Positions 29,087-35,001 of a DNA stretch of 35,001 nucleotides are shown piece by piece. The notes under the pieces were generated by a model. That model was not told the origin of the DNA. It ran no database searches and saw only the letters and a program-made list of their open reading frames with translations. Within the stretch, counting starts at the first letter, position 1. Each line of letters starts with the position of its first letter. Location of the stretch: the NCBI GenBank assembly GCA_005804885.1, contig SYOX01000113.1, positions 1 through 35,001 of the forward strand, written 5' to 3'. Both the position numbers and the translations under genes were made by a program. Origin of the DNA: Pseudomonadota bacterium (GTDB lineage Bacteria > Myxococcota_A > Bradymonadia > Bradymonadales > GCA-2716585).

Positions 29087-32000
29087 TCAGCGGCATTGAA
29101 CGGTGATGGTCTGGGCGGGGCCTGCGCAGGTGTTGGAGTTGACGCCGCCCCAGTTGTCGCTGCTGATGCAGGGTCGGAGGCCGTAGCCTGGGGTGAGGCA
29201 CTGGCAGGTGTTGCCGAGGACGAGCTCGACGCTGCCGCCGCAGTCTGAGTCGACGGTCCAGGTCTGGCCGCCGCAGCTGGTGGTGAAGTCGCGGCCGTCG
29301 CGCAGGGCCTTGCAGATCTGGTCGGCCTGGGAGCCGGAGCAGGAGCGGCCGACGGTGTCGCGCGAGCCGGAGAGGGTGATGTTGGTGAAGGTGCGGTTGG
29401 TCAGCTGGGCTCGCCAGGCGTTGAAGGTGGTGCACTGGGAGGAGGTGTTGGGGACACTTCCGCTGAAGGAGGCTGTGTAGGTGATGTTGCCGGCGAGGCA
29501 GCCGCCGTCGCGGTCGATGATGGACTCTCGGCCGTCGCGGATGCCGTTGAAGCAGCGGCCGGAGACCTTCTGGACGATGTCGGAGGCGGGGGGTGTGCGC
29601 TGCTCGGTGGCGTTGCCGCCGAGGATGTAGACGTTGCCGTTGAGGGTGACGGCGCCGGCCAGATCGACGGGGAGCAGGAGGCTGTCGTTGGCGGAGACGG
29701 TGCTGGCGGAGATGGAGTAGGCGTGGGTCTGGTTGGTCAGGCCGGTGGCGAGGCGCCCGCCGAAGACGACGACCTGGTTGGCGTGGATCTGCGCGGCGAC
29801 GGCGTCGGCGACGGGGATCGAGCCGGTCAGGGTGGTCCAGGTGCCAGCGCGAAGGCGCTGGATGGTGCCGACGATGGCGTCGCTGGGGTTGCGGCCGCCG
29901 ATGAGGTAGATGTCGCCGTTGTGTTCGACGGCGACGGCGTCGGTGCGGCCTTGTGGGAGGACGGTGCCGGCGCGCCAGGTGTTGGCGCGGGTGTCGTAGA
30001 TCTCGACGGTCTGGAGGGCGACGCCGTTGCGGCCGCCGATGACGAAGATCTCGTGGCCGAGGGCGGCGACGGCGGGCTCGCTGCGGCCGGTGGGCATGGG
30101 AGCCAGGGTGGTCCAGGCGTTGGTGGCCGGCTCGTAGGCGCGGGTGGTGGCCAGGGGGTTGCCGAAGTTGTTGGTCCCGCCGATGACGTAGATCTTGTCG
30201 GAGATGGCCACGGCGCCGGGGCCGTTCTGGAAGGAGGGCAGGGGGGCGATGGGCGAGAAGGACTCGGTCTCGGGGTCGTAGGCGAAGGTGGTGGTCTCCT
30301 CCTGGAAGTTGCGGCCGCCCAGGACATAGATCCGCTCGCCGAGGGCGACGGCGGCGTGCTTGAAGCGGCCGTCGCCGAGCGGGTTGAGGAGTCGGACGTA
30401 GTCCTGATCCTGGGTGAAGTAGGTGATCGAGTCGGTCAGGCCGCCGCCGATCTGGCCGCCGAGCAGCCAGCTCTGGATCTCGGCGCCGTCGATGAGCTCG
30501 TCGGCCGGGACGGTGGCCGCGGCGACGCTGTGCTGGGCGGCGTCCAGGGGCGTGCGCTCGCGCCAGACGTTGTCCTCGATGATGTACTCTTCGACCGTGG
30601 CGGAGCTGATCCCGCCGAGGGACCTGCCGCCGGCGGCCACGACCCCGGTGTAGCCGCCGACGGTGTCGCCGATGTTGCTGTTGAGCGTCACGCCCAGGAA
30701 CGAGCGCGGGGTCGGGAGCCCGGCGACCTGCGACCAGGTGTTGGTGGCCACGTCGTACACGTCCACCGCGGCGATGGGCACCCCGGCGCCGTCCTCGCCG
30801 CCGACGACGTAGATCTTGTTGCCGTGGGCCTGGACCCCGAAGGCGTAGCGGGGCCGCGGCATCTGGGCGACCTGGTTGGTCCAGGTGTTGTTGCTGATGG
30901 TGTAGACCTCGTGGTTGGAGAGGACCACCCCGCCGTTGCTCTTGCCCCCGAAGACGTGGATCTTGCCATCGTTGAAGACCGCCGCGATCCCGAAGCGCGT
31001 GCTGGGCATCGGCGAGCGCGCCGACCACGCCTGGTCCACCGTCGGGTTGAGCCGCAGGACGCTGTTGAGGGGGGTGCCGTCGTCCTCGCCGCCGATGGCG
31101 TAGAGGAAGGTGCCGTCGGAGACCAGCGCGAGCTGGCTGCGCGCCCCCGGCAGCGAGGCCAGCGTCAACCACGCGTCGTCGGCCAGGATGTGCTGGTAGA
31201 CACCGGCCTGGGGCGCGATGCCGTCCGACCCCCCGACGAGGAAGATCGAGCCCCGCTGGTGGGCCGCGCCGGCCAGCGTGACCCGCTCGGGCAGCGTCGG
31301 GCCCTGCTGCCAGCGGTTGCCGTTGGAGGTGATCTCGAAGTCCGCGCTCTTGACCTGCGCCTCGAAGTTGCCGGCCTTGTCGCGGGACAGGAAGCGCAGC
31401 TGCGTGTCGTCGAAGACCCGGATCTGGCGCACCGACTCGAAGCTGTCCGAGAACTGGTTCGGCGTGCTGCCGTCCGTCGTGTAGAAGACCGTCGCCGGCT
31501 CGCTCGTCGTCACCGTCACCGTCAAGCCGTTGAGGAAGATCCCGCCGCCGGGCGTCACCGTCGTCAACGGCGGCGTGATGTCAAAGACGATCACGACCTC
31601 CACCGTCTCGCTCGGGCGACCCTGATCGACGCTGCGGATCACGAAGCGGTTGACCCCAGGCGCCAGGTTCAGCGTCACCGCCCAGGTCGCGTCCGGGCTC
31701 TCCGGCACCGCCTCCATCCCGTTGATCTGCACCGAGGAGCCGGCGGGCTTGGTGCCGGTCAGGCGCACCGAGTTGACGTTCGTGGGCGTGACGAAGGCGC
31801 CGATCGTCGGCGGCTCGATGCAGCCGTTGATCCGCGCGCCGACGCACTGGCCGGCCTGGCAGGTGTCCGTCGTGCACGCATTGCCGTCGCTGCAGGCCAC
31901 CGACTGGGGCACGTGCAGGCAGCGGTTTCGCACCGAGTCGAAGCTGTCGGCCGTGCAGGGGTTGTCGTCGTTGCACAGCACCACGTCGTCGAAGATGTCG

Positions 32001-33481
32001 CACTGGCCCCCCTGGCAGACCTGGCCGACCGGGCAGATCCCCGTCGGGTTGTTCGGCGCGCAGTTGGCCCCCGAGTTGACGCACTCGGCCTCCACGCAGT
32101 CGAAGCCGTTCTCGCACAGCCCCACCGGGTTCGTCTCCGAGCACACCAGCGCGTTGTCCCGACAGACCCCGTCCAGGCAGGTCTGCCCGTTGCCGCAGTT
32201 GCACGCCACGGGCTCAAGCACGCACACCCCGTCAAAGCGGCAGATCTGGTTGTCGTCGCAGCCCGGGCCGCACTGGCCGCCGCAGCCGTTGGCGCCGCAC
32301 TCGCGCCCGCCGCACTGCGGCACGCACTCGGCCACGCAGCGCCCCGTGTCCTGCTGACACTCAAGGCCCTGGCTGCAGCCCGGGCCGCACTCGCCGCCGC
32401 AGCCGTCCGAGCCGCACTGGCGCCCGCCGCACTGCGGCACGCAGTCCTGGTCGCAGAGCCCGCGGACGGGATCGCAGGTGAAGCCCTGCCCGCAGCCCGG
32501 GTTGCACTGACCACCGCAGCCGTCCGAGCCGCAGACCCTGCCCTGGCACTGCGGCGCGCACTCGCACACCCGGCTGTCCAGGTTGCACCGCTGACCCTGG
32601 TCGCAGCCGCAGTCCGCCGGGCACGTCGAGCAGTTCTCGCCCTGACCCCCAGTGCACGCCCCGTCGCCGCAGCACTGGCCGCAGTCGGCCGGGCACAGCG
32701 CGCAGTCCTCGCCCTCGTCGCAGACCCTGTCGCCGCACTCCGCGGGCGGCGCCACGCACCGCCCCGACCCATTGCAGACGTCATCCCCATTGCAGCCCGG
32801 CGCGCACTCGCCGCCGCAGCCGTCCGAGCCGCACTGGCGCCCATCGCATTGCGTCACGCAGTCGTCCGTGCACTGGCGGCGCTCTGGATCGCAGCTCTGA
32901 CCCTCGTCGCAGCCGCAGTCCGCCCCGCAGGTCGCGCAGTTCTCGCCCTGGCCCGTCGAGCACGCCCCGTCGCCGCAGCACTGGCCGCAGTCGGCCGGGC
33001 ACAGCGCGCAGTCCTCGCCCTCGTCGCAGACATCGTCGCCGCACTCCGAGCCCGGATCAACGCACTGCCCCTCCGCATTGCAGGCCTGCTCGCCCTCGCA
33101 CTGGCCGCAGACCCCGTCGCAGCCGTCAAAGCCGCAGACGCGCGGCCCGCATTGCGGCCGGCACACCTCCACGCAGTCCCCGAACTCACACTCGGTCCCC
33201 GACGGGCACGGCCCCAAGGTCGTAAAGCGGCCCGCGAGGCAGACCTCCACGTCCACGTTCACGCAGCGGCGATCCCCATCCTCGCACTCAGGCTCCGGCT
33301 CCGGCTCAGGCTCGGTCTCCGGCTCAGGCTCCGGCTCAGGCTCGGGCTGAACCTCGGGCTCCGGCTGGGCCTCGGGCTCGTTGCCCGGGGGGTTGCCACC
33401 CCCAGGCGCAGGATCTTCGCCGCATCCGACCACGGCGAGCGTCAGGGAGAGAATCAAGAGGGTGAATATGCGCCCGAACAT
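29087..33481 (-). CDS. Giant Cys-rich / kelch-repeat surface lipoprotein
   Basis: A 1464-residue lipoprotein. The signal peptide ends in lipobox V-V-G-C20. A Pro/Glu linker (about 35-66, repeated PEPE) is followed by a long Cys-rich region (about 67-560) of iterated modules such as CDEGEDCALCPADCGQCCGD and CGSDGCGGEC. Then come a chitobiase-type C-terminal domain (about 640-715, VFYTTDGSTPN) and about ten kelch-type repeats (about 720-1295; IYVVGGEDGAG, IFLVGGSDG, MPSTRFGIAAV), which should form beta-propellers. The last 160 residues hold several Cys (GRSCSGSQADQIC, CQCLTPGYGLRPC). It is probably displayed on the cell surface for adhesion or glycan binding. The start at 33481 has AAGGAG eight bases upstream and leads directly into the signal peptide. 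Such architectures are typical of Myxococcota-like bacteria. Ligand unknown. Confidence 0.9.
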   Translation of the reverse strand: MFGRIFTLLILSLTLAVVGCGEDPAPGGGNPPGNEPEAQPEPEVQPEPEPEPEPETEPEPEPEPECEDGDRRCVNVDVEVCLAGRFTTLGPCPSGTECEFGDCVEVCRPQCGPRVCGFDGCDGVCGQCEGEQACNAEGQCVDPGSECGDDVCDEGEDCALCPADCGQCCGDGACSTGQGENCATCGADCGCDEGQSCDPERRQCTDDCVTQCDGRQCGSDGCGGECAPGCNGDDVCNGSGRCVAPPAECGDRVCDEGEDCALCPADCGQCCGDGACTGGQGENCSTCPADCGCDQGQRCNLDSRVCECAPQCQGRVCGSDGCGGQCNPGCGQGFTCDPVRGLCDQDCVPQCGGRQCGSDGCGGECGPGCSQGLECQQDTGRCVAECVPQCGGRECGANGCGGQCGPGCDDNQICRFDGVCVLEPVACNCGNGQTCLDGVCRDNALVCSETNPVGLCENGFDCVEAECVNSGANCAPNNPTGICPVGQVCQGGQCDIFDDVVLCNDDNPCTADSFDSVRNRCLHVPQSVACSDGNACTTDTCQAGQCVGARINGCIEPPTIGAFVTPTNVNSVRLTGTKPAGSSVQINGMEAVPESPDATWAVTLNLAPGVNRFVIRSVDQGRPSETVEVVIVFDITPPLTTVTPGGGIFLNGLTVTVTTSEPATVFYTTDGSTPNQFSDSFESVRQIRVFDDTQLRFLSRDKAGNFEAQVKSADFEITSNGNRWQQGPTLPERVTLAGAAHQRGSIFLVGGSDGIAPQAGVYQHILADDAWLTLASLPGARSQLALVSDGTFLYAIGGEDDGTPLNSVLRLNPTVDQAWSARSPMPSTRFGIAAVFNDGKIHVFGGKSNGGVVLSNHEVYTISNNTWTNQVAQMPRPRYAFGVQAHGNKIYVVGGEDGAGVPIAAVDVYDVATNTWSQVAGLPTPRSFLGVTLNSNIGDTVGGYTGVVAAGGRSLGGISSATVEEYIIEDNVWRERTPLDAAQHSVAAATVPADELIDGAEIQSWLLGGQIGGGLTDSITYFTQDQDYVRLLNPLGDGRFKHAAVALGERIYVLGGRNFQEETTTFAYDPETESFSPIAPLPSFQNGPGAVAISDKIYVIGGTNNFGNPLATTRAYEPATNAWTTLAPMPTGRSEPAVAALGHEIFVIGGRNGVALQTVEIYDTRANTWRAGTVLPQGRTDAVAVEHNGDIYLIGGRNPSDAIVGTIQRLRAGTWTTLTGSIPVADAVAAQIHANQVVVFGGRLATGLTNQTHAYSISASTVSANDSLLLPVDLAGAVTLNGNVYILGGNATEQRTPPASDIVQKVSGRCFNGIRDGRESIIDRDGGCLAGNITYTASFSGSVPNTSSQCTTFNAWRAQLTNRTFTNITLSGSRDTVGRSCSGSQADQICKALRDGRDFTTSCGGQTWTVDSDCGGSVELVLGNTCQCLTPGYGLRPCISSDNWGGVNSNTCAGPAQTITVQCR

Positions 33482-33684
33482 CACATGCGCTCCTTGTCCA
33501 TCTGGTCTTGTCTTGGAAGAAGTCTGGATCATCCCGAACCCTGAAGTCCCCGGATGGTAGCACCTGGCGCATCCTAGATCACGACTGCCCACTTGACCAG
33601 TGAATTCGGATGGGGCACTCTGGGCCGGTGGGCGACGCCCACGGGATCGCCTCACCCCATCGGCGGGGGTTGGCTGGAGGGCGC

Positions 33685-34470
33685 TTGGCAAATTACACCA
33701 CCCACCTCGTGGCGGGCAGCGCGGCGGGCATCGCCGTCATCATCGGGGGTCTCCAGTGGGCGCCAGGCATCAGCCTGGAGGCCTGCTGCCTGGCCTTCGC
33801 GGCGGCCTACGTCGGGGGCCTCTTCCCCGATCTGGATCACGACACGGCCATCGGGCTCGGCGAGGTCGCGGCGCTGCTCAGCACCCTGCTGCCGGTGATG
33901 GCGGTGGCCAACCTGGTCCAGCAGGAGATCTGGTTGCTCGTCGGGCTCATCCCCTGCCACGCGCTCTTTCATGCCATGGCGCGCAGGCTCCCGTTCATGG
34001 GGGAGCGCATGGGCCTGATGGCCTCGGTGCGCGCCGTGCTCGTCTCGGCGGCCTGCTCGGGCCTCTTCCTGCTCCTGCTCCGGTCGCCGCCCTGGCCCCA
34101 CCTGCACCTCTGGGGCGCCATGGCCGCCGCCGCCGCCGCCGTCCAGCTCTCGCTGCCCATCTTCAAGAGCCTGACCGTCCACCGGGGCATCTTCCACTCC
34201 GTCCCCGCCGTGGGCATCTACGCCGCCGGCTTCTTCCTGGCCGCCTTCCGCTACTCCTTCGAGGGCCGCCTCCTGATCGCCGCCTCGGCCCTGGCCGCCG
34301 CCCTCTCCCACCTCCTGCTCGACGAGCTCTACTCCGTCGACCTGATGGGCGCACGGGTCAAGAAGTCCTTCGGCACCGCCCTGAGCCTCTGGAAGCCGAA
34401 GACCCCCATCATCTCTGCCTTCGCCTGGATCGCCTGTGTCCTGATGATCGCCCTGTGCGTCGCCCTCTAA
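33685..34470 (+). CDS. Inner-membrane metal-dependent hydrolase, YdjM/DUF457-like
   Basis: A 261-residue membrane protein with about six hydrophobic helices. It has the family metal-binding pattern: His7 in MANYTTHLVAGS, GGLFPDLDHD (Asp49, Asp51, His52, Asp53), HRGIFHS (His166 and His171) and HLLLDELYS (His209 and Asp213). YdjM-like proteins are membrane-embedded metal-dependent hydrolases; some are LexA-controlled in enteric bacteria, and the substrate is usually unstated. The start is taken as TTG 33685, because GGAGG lies four bases upstream and the family typically begins MANxxTH; an ATG at 33610 would add 25 residues without a ribosome site. It diverges from the kelch lipoprotein. The 35-bp repeat element begins 15 bases after its stop. 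Confidence 0.85.
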   Translation: MANYTTHLVAGSAAGIAVIIGGLQWAPGISLEACCLAFAAAYVGGLFPDLDHDTAIGLGEVAALLSTLLPVMAVANLVQQEIWLLVGLIPCHALFHAMARRLPFMGERMGLMASVRAVLVSAACSGLFLLLLRSPPWPHLHLWGAMAAAAAAVQLSLPIFKSLTVHRGIFHSVPAVGIYAAGFFLAAFRYSFEGRLLIAASALAAALSHLLLDELYSVDLMGARVKKSFGTALSLWKPKTPIISAFAWIACVLMIALCVAL

Positions 34471-34563
34471 GGCGACCTCGGCGAAGTCGACTTCGTGGAC
34501 GCACACAAGACCCCGTCGGGAACAATCGGGATCGGCGAGTCGACTTCGATGACGGGTACGGCA

Positions 34564-34645
34564 ACTCCCCCTCCTGTCCTCCCCCTCGCACACTCCCCCT
34601 CCTGTCCTCCCCCTCGCTGCGCAAGGGGGAGGGACGCTCGCGGTT
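34564..34645 (+). repeat. 82-bp pyrimidine-rich module, copy 2
   Basis: Almost identical to 10553-10634, with the same internal duplication and the stem CCCCCT-loop-AGGGGG intact. It interrupts a 35-bp unit in the same way as copy 1, so the module and the 35-bp array travel together. Confidence 0.8.
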
Positions 34646-34666
34646 GGGGCACGTCGAGATCGGGGA

Positions 34667-34771
34667 GTCGACTTCGTTGGCGGGCACGTCGAGATCGGCG
34701 AGTCGACTTCGTTGGCGGGCACGTCGAGATCGGCGAGTCAACTTCGTTGGCGGGCACGTCGAGATCGTCGA
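34667..34771 (+). repeat. Array of three 35-bp tandem repeats
   Basis: Exact 35-base periodicity at 34667, 34702 and 34737, each opening GTCGACTTCG or GTCAACTTCG, with CGTCGAGATCG in the second half. A fourth, partial unit at 34772 leads into the element core, as at 10796. Compared with the 10.7-kb array, the units here share GTTGGCGGGCACG, so each array is more homogeneous within itself than between loci. Confidence 0.9.
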
Positions 34772-35001
34772 GTCGACTTCGTTGGTGCGATCCGCACGTT
34801 GACGGTCCACCCGGGCTTGCGCCCGGGCCTTGGGTTTTGTCCCGGGTCGCCCCGCCCTCCGGCGGGGCTGGCGACGGGGCGTCAGTGTGCGTGGGGCGTG
34901 TCACCCGTTTTGACCTCACAGGAGATGTTCAGGGGCTCGGAAGCAGACATCGCGCGGTCTTGAGAGGGTCTGTCGCCTGAAGGTTGACTTCCTGTCGCCA
35001 G
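34772..35001. repeat. Composite repeat element core, copy C (truncated by window end)
   Basis: The left arm has GCGATCCGCACGTTGACGGT, then CCCGGGCTTGCGCCCGGG, then the second arm type (TTGGGTTTTGTCCCGGGTCG). The centre holds TCACAGGAGATGTTCAGGGG, GCAGACATCGCGCGGTCTTG and GAAGGTTGACTTCCTGTCGC. The right arm begins at the window end (GTCGCCAG). Confidence 0.85.

Larger units (their letters stand above)
34471..35001. other. Intergenic region with composite repeat element running off the window
   Basis: No gene is supported. It holds two irregular 35-bp-type units (34486-34538 and from 34539), the 82-bp module (34564-34645), three tandem 35-bp units (34667-34771) and the core of the composite element to the window end. 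Confidence 0.75.

Noticed and set aside
29723..33544. A 1273-codon open frame on the plus strand, antisense to the kelch lipoprotein
   Set aside because: It mirrors the Cys-rich/kelch gene codon by codon; its low-complexity Val/Ala/Arg/Asp translation has no domain, and high GC makes such antisense frames stay open.
34910..34964. Short conserved frame ending EADIARS in composite elements B and C
   Set aside because: No start codon with a ribosome site, disrupted in copy A, and the surrounding non-coding arms are equally conserved; kept only as a finding about the core.

Overview
The window is about 35 kb of very GC-rich DNA. It looks chromosomal, from a large-genome, predatory- or social-type deltaproteobacterial lineage (Myxococcota or Bradymonadia-like). 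This rests on gene content only: several lipoproteins with long Asp/Ala- or Pro/Glu-rich linkers behind the lipobox, a giant Cys-rich/kelch surface lipoprotein, FHA, HEAT and pentapeptide proteins, and abundant small intergenic repeat families. I found no rRNA, tRNA, CRISPR array, transposase or phage gene.

Layout. 1-412: C-terminus of a heavy-metal RND efflux pump. 3859-419 (minus): a tight four-gene operon (unknown protein, HEAT/SUKH-like protein, SWIM zinc finger, STM4014-like ATP-grasp enzyme). 4033-8171 (plus): an FHA-LRR-FHA protein translationally coupled to a lipoprotein that fuses a PQQ sugar-dehydrogenase-type propeller to a diheme cytochrome c. 8172-8669: a REPIN-like inverted-repeat element and a duplicated gene end. 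8670-9083: SRPBCC protein. 12463-9235 (minus): pentapeptide protein and BamA-type barrel, separated by a composite 35-bp repeat element. 14097-12925 and 16554-14179 (minus): a NlpC/P60-like secreted protein and an alpha/beta-hydrolase lipoprotein. 16766-18313 (plus): a B12-binding radical SAM enzyme, followed by a second REPIN-like element. 18735-21973: a divergent polyamine pair, a deoxyhypusine synthase homologue and arginine decarboxylase SpeA. 23676-22042 (minus): a GMC/cholesterol-oxidase-like enzyme, then another composite repeat element. 24258-24763: a toxin-antitoxin-like pair. 27317-24994 (minus): a carotenoid/retinol-type FAD oxidoreductase with a coupled TetR regulator, divergent from a MATE exporter across paired palindromic operators. 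33481-29087 (minus): the giant Cys-rich/kelch lipoprotein. 33685-34470: a YdjM-like membrane metal hydrolase. The window ends inside a third composite repeat element.

Two lines of interest stand out. First, two unrelated intergenic repeat families: a REPIN-like element whose hairpin tips vary while keeping their pairing, and a composite element made of strictly 35-bp tandem units placed around a core with long inverted arms. Second, gene sets with plausible undescribed roles: the ATP-grasp/SWIM/HEAT operon, the FHA-LRR-FHA plus dehydrogenase-cytochrome pair, and the DHS-like/SpeA pair that predicts homospermidine-type polyamine synthesis.
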